From Tsuneonella troitsensis (GTDB taxonomy: Bacteria > Pseudomonadota > Alphaproteobacteria > Sphingomonadales > Sphingomonadaceae), in contig NZ_LMAU01000002.1 of NCBI RefSeq assembly GCF_001441535.1, positions 248,001-312,000 on the forward strand: a DNA stretch of 64,000 bases, in the 5' to 3' direction. Every line of letters begins with the position of its first letter. Position 1 is the stretch's first letter. The notes below the pieces were generated by a model. That model did not search any database and was not told the DNA's origin. It saw only the letters and a list, made by a program, of their open reading frames with translations. The translations under genes were made by a program, and so were the position numbers. Of the stretch, positions 1 to 8,510 are shown piece by piece.

Positions 1-91
1 GCGCGTTGCCGGCAGCGGGGAGGAAGCTCGCAAGCAGGATCGCCAGCACGAGGAGGCGTACCATCAGGTCGATCTTGGCGAACCACCGCAT
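1..91 (-). CDS. 5' end of a membrane or exported protein gene (partial)
   Basis: Only the first 30 codons lie in the window; the gene runs off the left edge. An ATG at 89-91 opens a short basic stretch followed by a long hydrophobic run ending in a Pro-Ala-Ala-Gly segment, typical of a first transmembrane helix or signal sequence. No earlier in-frame ATG or GTG is seen before an upstream stop near 169. The style resembles the N-terminus of bile acid:sodium symporter-like transporters, but 30 residues cannot prove this. It lies about 90 bases downstream of prsT on the same strand. Confidence 0.4.
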   Translation of the reverse strand, partial: MRWFAKIDLMVRLLVLAILLASFLPAAGNA

Positions 92-181
92 CGATCGGCC
101 CTTGGCGAGCCGGGGCCGTATTGTCGAGGCGATCCGCCGCTTTCGGCGTTTGATGCAGGCGATTCGCTAGGGCGCTGGGGC

Positions 182-1669
182 CTATTTCCCTGTTTTCCGC
201 CGCGTAATCAGGACAGTAGCTGCATCGGCATTCAATGGATCGCCATCGGTGTATTCGGCGACCAGAGCGGTCGCTCGATCCGGTTGACCGGACAGATCCA
301 GAGCGGCGGCTGTTCGCCTTACGAGCGGCCATGTCCGCCGGATGGCAGATGCTCTTTGATAATGCCTAACTGCCGTCCGATTATCGCCTGCGGCAAGAGC
401 GGCATCGCCTGCCAAGGCAGCCGCATCGCTCGACCCGGGATTGCGGACGAGAAACTGGTCGGCCTCCGTGCGCGCCTCCAGAAAGCGCGCGTTGACGATT
501 TGATTGCGGACTAGACTGACGGTGCCAGAGCCTCCAGTAGCCATGCCGCCTCCCTCCGCTCCTTCGGTGCCAATAGGAACCGCGCGGAAAACTGGCTCGG
601 CCATAGCCATATCGACGAAAGAGGCAGCGCTTTGCCGGTCGCCAAGAGCCTCGTAGCCCCGCCCCACGAGCATTGCGATATAGGGCGTCGTCGCGCGACC
701 GGAAAATCGTGCCGTGAGTTCGCGATAATTTCCGCCCAGTACAAGCGAACGGGCAAGCAGCGACTGAACCCGCGCGTTATCGGGCTGCCTCCGCGCAAGT
801 CGGTCGAGGTTTTTCGCAGCACTCGCGTAATTGCCGGCCTCCAAATCGATCACAGACTGGAGAATGACCGCAGCAGGGACCTGTCGCTCGAATTCGCCGC
901 TTCGCTTTAGGAGCGTGACAGCAAGGTCGGCACGACCGGCGCGGGCCGCCAGAACAGCCTGGAAGAAAAGCGATCTGGAATTGTGCGGTGCAACCGTCGC
1001 AAGCTTACGCGTGGCGCTCAGCATCTCGGTTGCACGGCCAAGATCGCCCAGCGTCGCGGCATATTCGGCCAGCAGGTCGGGATCATCCGGTGCGACCCAC
1101 AATGCCTGCTCCAGCATTTGCAATGCTGCGCGATTGCCGCGCGCTTCCCTTGTGAGCTGTGCGCGGAGCAGCAACGCCGCGGGATTAGAAGGGCCGTAAC
1201 GCATGGCGAGCTGTGAAGCTTCGATGGCCTGGGCCTGCTCGCCGCCCCGCCAGCGCAATCTACTGATGTCGACCCAAAGTTCGGGATCTTTCTCACTGAC
1301 GGCCAAGGCCCGATCGAAGGCGCGTCCTGCCTCCTGCAAGTTGCCCTGTGCCATCCGCAATCGGCCGAGCATGCGGTATCCGTGGCTCGCTGCTTCGGGC
1401 GAAAATGCATATCCGGTCAACCAGCGCTCGGCTTCGACGAGGTTCCCTTGGAGAAGTTCCGCTTCGCCCATGTACGAGGCTATCAAGCCAGCCACGCCGC
1501 CGGCCAATTCGCGGCGTAACCCGGCCTCGGCGGATTTTCCGTCGCCGGCTGCAATCGACGCCCGCCAATCGCCGTCTTCCATGCCTTCCGTCGTAGCATT
1601 CCCGCAGCCCGCCAGGGCAATCGCCAAAAGGGCAGCAATCAGGGCGTGAGACCTACGCCGTAAGGTCAT
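182..1669 (-). CDS. prsT: PrsT-like TPR lipoprotein of the XrtA/PEP-CTERM system
   Basis: A 495-residue protein made almost entirely of tetratricopeptide-like helical repeats. It starts with a lipoprotein signal: Arg-rich n-region, hydrophobic core and lipobox LAGC with the acylated Cys near residue 21. The repeat region runs to the C-terminus. The start at 1667-1669 is preferred because the signal peptide begins there; the longer frame would add about 30 residues of low plausibility inside prsR. The start overlaps the end of prsR by 17 bases, so translation is probably coupled. PrsT proteins accompany the PrsK/PrsR pair in bacteria with PEP-CTERM sorting and are thought to act in exopolysaccharide secretion at the envelope. 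The family call rests on context plus TPR character. Confidence 0.85.
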   Translation of the reverse strand: MTLRRRSHALIAALLAIALAGCGNATTEGMEDGDWRASIAAGDGKSAEAGLRRELAGGVAGLIASYMGEAELLQGNLVEAERWLTGYAFSPEAASHGYRMLGRLRMAQGNLQEAGRAFDRALAVSEKDPELWVDISRLRWRGGEQAQAIEASQLAMRYGPSNPAALLLRAQLTREARGNRAALQMLEQALWVAPDDPDLLAEYAATLGDLGRATEMLSATRKLATVAPHNSRSLFFQAVLAARAGRADLAVTLLKRSGEFERQVPAAVILQSVIDLEAGNYASAAKNLDRLARRQPDNARVQSLLARSLVLGGNYRELTARFSGRATTPYIAMLVGRGYEALGDRQSAASFVDMAMAEPVFRAVPIGTEGAEGGGMATGGSGTVSLVRNQIVNARFLEARTEADQFLVRNPGSSDAAALAGDAALAAGDNRTAVRHYQRASAIRRTWPLVRRTAAALDLSGQPDRATALVAEYTDGDPLNADAATVLITRRKTGK

Positions 1670-3032
1670 ATTGCTTGAGCAGGTCGTACAGCGTTGGTCG
1701 GCTGATGCCGAGTAGCTTGGCCGTGCTCGAAATGTTGCCTTCGCTGCGGGCCAGGGCATGGCGGATCACCGTCCGGTCGGCCCGCTCGCGGGCGCTTTTC
1801 AGGTTGAGCACCTCGGCACCCTCCTCCCCGTCACCCGAAAGGTCGAGATCGCCGGCGCAGACGAGCTTGCCGTCGGTCATGATGACTGCGCGCTTCACCC
1901 GGTTTTCCAGCTCGCGCACGTTGCCCGGCCACGGCCAGGCGTCGATGGCCGCCAGCGCATCCGGAGCGAACCCTTTCACCGAAGGGTTCATTTCGGAGGC
2001 AAAGCGCTGGAGAAAGGCCTTGGCCAGCAAGACGGCGTCGCCCGGCCGCTCCGCAAGCGTAGGTATCTTCACCACGATCTCGGCCAGTCGGTAGAAGAGG
2101 TCTTCGCGAAATGCACCCGCCGCGATCATGGATTCCAGATCCTGGTGGGTGGCGCAGACGATGCGTGTGTCGACGGGAATCGCGGTGCGTCCACCGATGC
2201 GCTCGATCGTGCGCTCCTGAAGAAATCGCAGCAGCTTCACCTGGAGCGGCAGCGGAATGTCGCCGACCTCGTCGAGGAACAGCGTTCCGCCCTGAGCCTG
2301 CTCGATCTTTCCCTCGGTGCTTTTGACCGCTCCCGTGAATGCGCCCTTTTCATGGCCGAACAGCTCCGCCTCGAGCAGCGTTTCGGGTATCGCAGCGCAA
2401 TTGAGCGCGACGAATGCGCCCGTCCTGCGGTCGCTGGCTTCGTGCAGGCCGCGAGCGAGCAGTTCCTTGCCGGTGCCACTCGCGCCGAGGAGCATGACCG
2501 AAACCTTGGTGTTGGCCACCCGCTCGATCGTTCGCGCCACCTTGGCCATCTCGGGTGCTGCGGTGATCATGTTGCCGAGAACGGTCTTGTCGTCGCCGAC
2601 ACGGGCGGCAAGGCGCCGATTTTCCGCCTCGATCTCGTGCAGCGCGAACGCCCTTCGCACGATGAGGCCGAGAGCGTCGATGTCGACCGGCTTCTGGTAG
2701 AAGTCGTATGCACCGCGCTCGATCGCCGAAAGCGCACTTTCGCGCGCCCCGTGGCCGCTCGCGACAATCACCTTGGTATCCGGCTTCAGCGCCATGATCG
2801 CATCGAGGACGGCGAACCCTTCGCTGGTGCCGTCCGGATCCGGCGGCAGGCCGAGGTCAAGCGTCACGACTGCCGGCTCTTCGCTTCGCAAGGCGGCAAG
2901 CGCGGTGTCCCGGTCGCCGGCGATGATCACCTCGAAATCTTCGTAGGCCCACTTCAGCTGCGCCTGCAGACCTTCGTCGTCCTCGACCACGAGTAGCTTC
3001 GGCTTATGCTGGACTTTATGCTGGGTCATCAT
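1653..3032 (-). CDS. prsR: PrsR, sigma-54-dependent response regulator of exopolysaccharide genes
   Basis: A 459-residue NtrC-type regulator. An N-terminal receiver domain carries the acidic pocket (VVEDDEG near 15-21), phospho-acceptor Asp59 and conserved Lys114. The AAA+ domain has Walker A GASGTGKE at 183-190, the sigma-54 contact motif GAFTGA at 230-235 and Walker B LFLDE at 251-255. The C-terminus is a Fis-type helix-turn-helix (SSTAKLLGISRPTLYDLL). It is expected to activate sigma-54 promoters of PEP-CTERM and exopolysaccharide genes after phosphorylation by PrsK. The start overlaps the prsK stop by four bases. An ATGATG gives two adjacent possible starts, three bases apart. Confidence 0.95.
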   Translation of the reverse strand: MMTQHKVQHKPKLLVVEDDEGLQAQLKWAYEDFEVIIAGDRDTALAALRSEEPAVVTLDLGLPPDPDGTSEGFAVLDAIMALKPDTKVIVASGHGARESALSAIERGAYDFYQKPVDIDALGLIVRRAFALHEIEAENRRLAARVGDDKTVLGNMITAAPEMAKVARTIERVANTKVSVMLLGASGTGKELLARGLHEASDRRTGAFVALNCAAIPETLLEAELFGHEKGAFTGAVKSTEGKIEQAQGGTLFLDEVGDIPLPLQVKLLRFLQERTIERIGGRTAIPVDTRIVCATHQDLESMIAAGAFREDLFYRLAEIVVKIPTLAERPGDAVLLAKAFLQRFASEMNPSVKGFAPDALAAIDAWPWPGNVRELENRVKRAVIMTDGKLVCAGDLDLSGDGEEGAEVLNLKSARERADRTVIRHALARSEGNISSTAKLLGISRPTLYDLLKQYDLTA

Positions 3033-5140
3033 GCGACCTCATCGCTAGGAATGGTGTTGGCTACGAACCTCAATGTCGCCGATAACGGCAGAACGGCGGC
3101 GAAACGGGTGCCGAGCCCTTCCCGGGACTGCACTTCGAGCCGTCCTCCCATCGCGCGGACGAGCTCCCGCGCTTCGAACGCGCCGATGCCGAAACCCCCG
3201 TCCTTCAGAGAAACGAACGGCTTGAAAAGCTTCTCGCGAACGAATTGCGGACTCATGCCGCAGCCGGAATCGATTACCTCCATCCGGCCGTGGAGGCCGT
3301 CGGACGAGACGTCGAGATAGACTGGTGCATTATCTTCGCTGGCTTCGATCGCGTTCTGGACAAGGTGGATGAGCGCTTGCTCGAGAGCCTCACCATCCGC
3401 CAGGACGAGACACGGTTCGGTGCGTGTCACTTCGACCCTGTGCTGCCCGGAATAGCGGCGCGCAATGCGGCGGGCCACTTCTGTGAGGTCGACAGGGGTC
3501 CGCGAAGAACCGCCGGACGCGCCGTAGCGGCTCAGCCGGGCAAGCAGGGCGTTGAGCTTTTCCGCGCTTTTGGTGAGGGTCACCAGCATGTCCGCCCGGA
3601 ATGCAGGGTTGTCGGCATGCCGCTCGGCGTTTCGCGCCAGCAGCGATAGCTGGCTGGCAAGGTTCTTTATGTCGTGCATGACGAAGGCGATACGGCGATT
3701 GAATTCGTCGAACCGCGATGCTTCGATCAGGGCTTCGTGCCCGGCCTGTTCGGCCAGGTAGCTGGCGAGCTGGCGTCCGACGACCTTGAGCAGGTCGAAA
3801 TCCTCCCAGTCGAGCTGGCGCGCCAGCGGCGGCTTGGCGAGCACCGCGATGCCCACAAGTCGGCCGAAGTGGATCAGGGGCACGACCGCCCATGCGCGGG
3901 GGTTCGCAACAAGCCATTCGGGCATTGCATGGAGCCCAGGCGCGGCAGTCTCCGGCGATCGAACTTCATCGAGCTCGACGACCATCCCGGTCCGTTCGAG
4001 CATGGCGACCAACTCCGGGTCGCAGGGTGCATCGGGGACTTCGCCCTCGGGCCACTGCCAGGACCCCGATAGCGTCATGCAACCCTCGTCCGAGGGCAGG
4101 AACAGCAATGCCCCCTGGCTATCGGTAATGTCCGCCAAGGCCTGCGATGCCCGCACCGGCAATGGGGGCGCATCCGGCCCCGCGCGGCCGATGGTGCCGT
4201 TGAACCGCATCCATTCGGACCGGTAGTCGTAGCGGTGCTGGAACAGGTGTTTGAATGCCTTCACCCGCAGCCAACCGCGAACCCTCTTCGACGGAAGCCA
4301 GAGCAGGGCAAATGTCGCGGCGGCAAAGACGAAGCCGACCTGGGTGAGGCGAGCGAGCCCCCCGTCCAGAAGGCTCATGGATTCGGCGAGCAACGTGATC
4401 GCGACCAGATAGCCTCCGATGACCAGAAGCGAGAGCGACTGGAAGGCAACCGTCCGGCTGGGAAGAATTCTCAGGTCAGCCGCACGAGCATTGGCGCCGA
4501 TCGCGAATAGGATCGCCACGAGCGCGGTCAACAACCCGCGGAAGGCCGTCAATTCGGCCGGCAGCGAGCCGCTCAACCAGCCCACGGTGTACAGGTTAAG
4601 CTGGAAGGCCCACATCGCCGCCAGCGCCGCTGCGGGCCAGCGCAGCACCTGACGCGAAGTCGCCGATGCACCGGCATAAAGGTTGTGGAGCAGAACGAGC
4701 GCGCCGATCGCTACGAGAGCCCGAAAAAGCGCCGAAACCGCAAAAGCCACTTCCTGAACCTGCGGGACGCCTGCGAACCGCGCATCCACCATCACGATGG
4801 CCGACTGCATGCACTCCACCAGCAGCAGAACGAACACGAGCGGCCGGATCGGCGCGAGGCTCTGGTCGCGCCCGTCGTATCCGAACAGGCGGTAGAGGAC
4901 GATTATCCAAGCCAGGTTGCGGGCAATTTCGATCAAGTCGGCCAAAGCCGTTCCGGGCCCCCAGGCCGCATTCGTCACACACCAAGCGGCGGATAATCCG
5001 AGTGCGGCGACCACGGCCCCATGCTCGCGTCGTGGCGCGGTGGTCCGGTTGAGCAGCACGATGGCGACGATCGCGCAGACGACTGCGCCACCCAGACTCA
5101 TGAAGAAACCGGCCAGATGCCAGAGAGCGACGCCACCCAT
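3029..5140 (-). CDS. prsK: PrsK, membrane sensor histidine kinase of the XrtA/PEP-CTERM system
   Basis: A 703-residue kinase. Residues 1-290 hold roughly eight hydrophobic segments, residues 310-470 look like a GAF domain, and a dimerisation/phospho-acceptor helix follows with His489 in VMHDIKN. The HATPase domain includes NAIEAS (N box), DSGCGM (G1) and GFGIGAFEARELV (G2-like). It is the natural partner of the adjacent PrsR: their genes overlap by four bases. One base separates its start from the end of the upstream sugar transferase gene, so all four genes appear to form one transcription unit. The sensed signal cannot be read from the sequence. Confidence 0.93.
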   Translation of the reverse strand: MGGVALWHLAGFFMSLGGAVVCAIVAIVLLNRTTAPRREHGAVVAALGLSAAWCVTNAAWGPGTALADLIEIARNLAWIIVLYRLFGYDGRDQSLAPIRPLVFVLLLVECMQSAIVMVDARFAGVPQVQEVAFAVSALFRALVAIGALVLLHNLYAGASATSRQVLRWPAAALAAMWAFQLNLYTVGWLSGSLPAELTAFRGLLTALVAILFAIGANARAADLRILPSRTVAFQSLSLLVIGGYLVAITLLAESMSLLDGGLARLTQVGFVFAAATFALLWLPSKRVRGWLRVKAFKHLFQHRYDYRSEWMRFNGTIGRAGPDAPPLPVRASQALADITDSQGALLFLPSDEGCMTLSGSWQWPEGEVPDAPCDPELVAMLERTGMVVELDEVRSPETAAPGLHAMPEWLVANPRAWAVVPLIHFGRLVGIAVLAKPPLARQLDWEDFDLLKVVGRQLASYLAEQAGHEALIEASRFDEFNRRIAFVMHDIKNLASQLSLLARNAERHADNPAFRADMLVTLTKSAEKLNALLARLSRYGASGGSSRTPVDLTEVARRIARRYSGQHRVEVTRTEPCLVLADGEALEQALIHLVQNAIEASEDNAPVYLDVSSDGLHGRMEVIDSGCGMSPQFVREKLFKPFVSLKDGGFGIGAFEARELVRAMGGRLEVQSREGLGTRFAAVLPLSATLRFVANTIPSDEVA

Positions 5141-5141
5141 C

Positions 5142-6527
5142 TCAGCGTGCTCCTTCGGACCACAGCACGACGCGCACCGTCTGGAGAATGATCAGCAGGT
5201 CGAGGAACGGCGTGTAATTCTTCGCATAGTAGAGATCGTATTCCAGCTTGGCCCGCGCGTCTTCCACGCTGGCGCCATAAGGGTAGTTGATCTGCGCCCA
5301 CCCGGTTATCCCGGGCTTCACCATGTGCCGCTCCGCATAATAGGGCAGCTTGTCATCAAGGTCCGCGACGAACGCAGGTACCTCGGGACGGGGTCCGACA
5401 AAGCTCATCCGGCCGGCAAGGACAGTCCAAACTTGGGGGAGCTCGTCGATCCGGACTTTGCGAATGAAGCGCCCGAGCCGGGTGATTCTCGGGTCGTCCC
5501 TTTCGGCCCACTTCGCGCCGCCGGCTTCCGCATCCATCCGCATGGAGCGCAGCTTGTGAACCGTGAACGGCTGACCGTAGAGGCCGACGCGTGTCTGCCG
5601 GAAAAATGCCGGACCCTTGCTATCCAGCTTCACCAGCAGGGCGAACAGGGCGATAATCGGAAAGGTTAGCGCGAGAAGGATGCCGCTCGCGGCAACGTCA
5701 AACACTCGCTTAAGTGCGCTCGACACCATCCGACCCGATGAGAAGCCGTCCGAAAAGATCAGCCAACTCGGGTTGAGGGTATCGAGATCGACGCGTCCGG
5801 TTTCCCGTTCAAGGAAGCTGGAGAAATCGTTGACGTGAACCCCTTGGGTCTTGATCCGCAACAGGTCCTTGAGCGGAAGCGCATTCCGGCGCTCCTCGAG
5901 GGCCAGAACCACCTCGCTGGCACCGATATTCGCGACGAAACCGCCGAGGTCGTGAATTGCCGCACGCGGGATCGCCTCGTCGAGTTGGGCCGAGCTTTCG
6001 CCCATGCCGATGAAACTCGCCACGACAAATCCGCTTTCCGGTCGTTCCGACAGTGCCTTGATCCGGCGGGCGCGTTCACCTGCCCCCAACACCAGGATCC
6101 GGCGCCGGAACGCGGCGGCTCCCAAGATGCTGCCGACCAGCGATCGATTGGCGATCAGCAGCCCGATCGCCAGAAACATTGCGTAAACCAATGTGGACCG
6201 CCAGAACGTGTCGCCCGGCAAGAGAAACTCGATCACCGACAATGCGATGAATCCGAGGCTTACGGCAACCAGCAGGCGGGCAACGGCAAAGCGCATCGAC
6301 CGCAGCGCATCTGCCCCGTATGTGCCGACCGCGATCATCGCCAGCCAAACGACGCCGGCGAAAACCGATAGCATCGCGGCGCGCTCCGCGATGGGACCGG
6401 GCACGCTGTCGCTCTGGGAAGCGCGCACTTGCCACGCGATCTCGCCCGCGACCAATAGCAATAGGAGATCGAAAAGTCCCAGCAGCAAGACCGCGTGCGG
6501 GATGTAATGCTTGAAAAGACGGATCAT
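5142..6527 (-). CDS. XrtA/PEP-CTERM-type undecaprenyl-phosphate sugar transferase
   Basis: A 461-residue polyisoprenyl-phosphate sugar-1-phosphate transferase that should start exopolysaccharide repeat-unit assembly on the inner membrane. The N-terminal half has about four membrane helices and a nucleotide-binding-like region with VLGAGERARRI. A further helix precedes the catalytic bacterial sugar transferase domain (KRVFDVAASG at its start, then FFRQTRVG, HKLRSM and the distal WAQINYPYG). The length and split architecture match the family found beside PrsK/PrsR. It is the first gene of the prs operon and is followed almost directly by prsK. Confidence 0.9.
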   Translation of the reverse strand: MIRLFKHYIPHAVLLLGLFDLLLLLVAGEIAWQVRASQSDSVPGPIAERAAMLSVFAGVVWLAMIAVGTYGADALRSMRFAVARLLVAVSLGFIALSVIEFLLPGDTFWRSTLVYAMFLAIGLLIANRSLVGSILGAAAFRRRILVLGAGERARRIKALSERPESGFVVASFIGMGESSAQLDEAIPRAAIHDLGGFVANIGASEVVLALEERRNALPLKDLLRIKTQGVHVNDFSSFLERETGRVDLDTLNPSWLIFSDGFSSGRMVSSALKRVFDVAASGILLALTFPIIALFALLVKLDSKGPAFFRQTRVGLYGQPFTVHKLRSMRMDAEAGGAKWAERDDPRITRLGRFIRKVRIDELPQVWTVLAGRMSFVGPRPEVPAFVADLDDKLPYYAERHMVKPGITGWAQINYPYGASVEDARAKLEYDLYYAKNYTPFLDLLIILQTVRVVLWSEGAR

Positions 6528-6641
6528 CGTCTCGGCCCGGGCGCGCTCCAGTTAAGGTAAACGAGCCCTAAGACCGAGAGATGAAATGTCGGTAAATTTT
6601 ACAACGCAGTGCTCGACGGGTGCATTGAACCGAAGCCGACG

Positions 6642-6932
6642 TCAGTTTCCGCCGATCTGGTCCGCGGCATCCTGGGCCGCTTCGCCGACCTGCTGGGCCG
6701 CTTCGCCCACCTCGTTCGCGGCACCGGCGACGGCGTTGTCCTTGGCAACTTCTGCCCCGCTCATGTTCGAGAAGATGAAGAAGCCTGCGATCACTGCGAT
6801 CAGCAGTATGATGGCGATCAGCCAACCCGAGCCGCCACTCCGGCGCGTTTCGCCGTCGGTAATGACGGTGTGGGTGGTGTGCGTGCTACCCGTTTCGGGG
6901 TCGCGCACCTCGGTAATGCGTTCTTCGGTCAT
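6642..6932 (-). CDS. small single-pass membrane protein, function unknown
   Basis: A 96-residue protein with a polar Thr/Glu-rich N-terminus, one transmembrane helix (about residues 37-57) and an Ala/Gln/Asp-rich C-terminal helix with repeated VGEAAQ units that could form an amphipathic or coiled-coil surface. A Shine-Dalgarno GGGAG lies seven bases before the ATG. It sits between the prs operon and the regulator gene, separated from both by non-coding gaps, so it may be transcribed alone. I do not recognise a domain family. Confidence 0.75.
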   Translation of the reverse strand: MTEERITEVRDPETGSTHTTHTVITDGETRRSGGSGWLIAIILLIAVIAGFFIFSNMSGAEVAKDNAVAGAANEVGEAAQQVGEAAQDAADQIGGN

Positions 6933-6998
6933 TGGATCACTCCCTCATTCGATGCGGCGCAAACGAACCACGAGGCGAGTGAGTTCCACGACGAGTGG

Positions 6999-8375
6999 TT
7001 AACCCGCAAAGCGGAATGGGGTCAGCCCCTGCTCCATGGTCGAAAACTGCAGCACGGTTCCGCGTGGCGGCAGCGAGCGCTGAAAGCACCCGGCGACGTG
7101 GCACTGGGCGCAGCCCGGTCCGATGACCGTCGCGTCTTCGGCACGAAGCGAAATACCTCTGGCCGCCGCGAGATCGGTCCCCAGACGGCCCTCTAGACCA
7201 AGAATGACCGCGAACTTCGCCTCACCTCCCGTGCCCCTGCCCTGAACCGTCCGGGCGATCGTCAGCCAGTGGGCTGGTGCCGCGCCGCTACCGTCGAGAG
7301 CGACGGACTGGATGCAGAATTCGCCTGCCCGTTCGAACGCGCGATGGACATTCCACAGCGGACAGCTCGCATCGCTTTCGAGCAGGCTGGCCCCGCTCGC
7401 CCCGGAGTAGCGCTTGGAATATTGCCCCGCCCTGTCGATCCTCGCCATGAAGAACGGCAACCCGCGCTGACCAACCCTCTGCAACGTCGTCAACCGGTGA
7501 GCCAGGCTTTCGAACCCCACGCCGAACCGGCGCAAGAGGACGGGAATGTCATAGCCGGTCGTTTCTGCCGCTCTCAGGAACCGGCCGTAGGGCATTACGA
7601 GCGCGGCAGCGGCATAGGCTGCAACGTGCCTTTCGAACAGCTTGCGAGCGGTATCGTCGGAAAACCGCGCCCCGGCTGCCAGCGCGCCGATTTCCTCGCG
7701 GAATTCCAGGAGCGCGATCTGGAGCGCGACTTGAAACGTCCGCGACGCGGGGTCGAGCATTTCGTTGAGCTGCAACTGCCGCGCGTGGAGATCCAGCCTG
7801 CGAATGTTGTCGGGCATGACGTCGCGGGGCAGGATGCGGATCGCAAGCTGGTGCCGTTCGCGCAACCGCTCTGCCAACGCCGCATAGGTATCGCCGCGAG
7901 AGAGACGGAGCTCGTCGGCCAATTCTTCGGCGGCTGAATCGAGGTCGGCGAAATGGTTGCGCCACCGCTCGATCTCCCGCCGTGCAGCCTGCGTCGGATC
8001 GTCGCGTCTCTTGGCCGGGTCGCTGTTGTCATACAGGCGCGCAAACGCGGCCGCTGCCTGCGGAGCTGCGGCCAGGAACTCGGCCAGTTCATCCCGATCG
8101 ATGCCAAGGTCGGCAAAGCGTTCGTCGGACATCCGGCGGGCAAGTCCATCGAGCCCGCCGATCGTCTCGTTCTCTCGCAACGACAGCGGGTCGTAATCGA
8201 ATTGATCGACGACCTGCAGCACGACCCGGGCGGACAACGGCCGTTGATTGCGTTCGATCAGATTAAGATAACTCGGCGATATGCCAAGGCGCGCGGCCAT
8301 TGCACCCTGCGTCAAACCCTCGCGCTTTCGCAAGCGGCGCAGCGCCGGACCGGCAAATAGGGCACTTTCCGACAT
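6999..8375 (-). CDS. RamB/ScfR-like XRE-family regulator of carbon metabolism
   Basis: A 458-residue regulator. Residues 8-65 are a Cro/cI helix-turn-helix (LTQGAMAARLGISPSYLNLIE). The middle is an IrrE-like region in which the usual HExxH zinc motif is not recognisable. The C-terminal part has a Cys cluster (GPGCAQCHVAGC). This layout is that of the DUF2083 group, which includes RamB of actinobacteria, a repressor of acetate and glyoxylate genes. The ATG at 8373-8375 is preferred over a longer frame because the HTH begins at once and AAGGA lies seven to eight bases upstream. It is divergent from aceA, its likely target. The binding ligand may be an acyl-CoA by family analogy. Confidence 0.88.
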   Translation of the reverse strand: MSESALFAGPALRRLRKREGLTQGAMAARLGISPSYLNLIERNQRPLSARVVLQVVDQFDYDPLSLRENETIGGLDGLARRMSDERFADLGIDRDELAEFLAAAPQAAAAFARLYDNSDPAKRRDDPTQAARREIERWRNHFADLDSAAEELADELRLSRGDTYAALAERLRERHQLAIRILPRDVMPDNIRRLDLHARQLQLNEMLDPASRTFQVALQIALLEFREEIGALAAGARFSDDTARKLFERHVAAYAAAALVMPYGRFLRAAETTGYDIPVLLRRFGVGFESLAHRLTTLQRVGQRGLPFFMARIDRAGQYSKRYSGASGASLLESDASCPLWNVHRAFERAGEFCIQSVALDGSGAAPAHWLTIARTVQGRGTGGEAKFAVILGLEGRLGTDLAAARGISLRAEDATVIGPGCAQCHVAGCFQRSLPPRGTVLQFSTMEQGLTPFRFAG

Positions 8376-8400
8376 TGTAAATTCCTTTACAGAATTACAA
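8375..8400. promoter_or_regulatory. imperfect inverted repeat in front of the RamB-like regulator
   Basis: TTGTAAATTC at 8375-8384 and GAATTACAA at 8392-8400 form an imperfect dyad around CTTTACA, and a related TGTAAAA occurs at 8440-8446. The dyad covers the regulator's ribosome-binding region and lies in the shared upstream region of aceA, so it could be an operator for autoregulation and control of aceA. The assignment is inferred from position and symmetry alone. Confidence 0.5.
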
Positions 8401-8510
8401 CTAACATAGCCCAATGCTGCCGCGATAGACAAGATAGTGTGTAAAATGTTCGTGCTGCTGAAGCGCGTGAGGATTATCCCGGGTTCAACACTACCCAACG
8501 GGATTTCGAC

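Noticed and set aside
1758-2996. A 412-codon plus-strand frame opposite prsR
   Set aside because: The minus-strand prsR has a complete receiver, AAA+ and HTH layout; the opposite frame has none.
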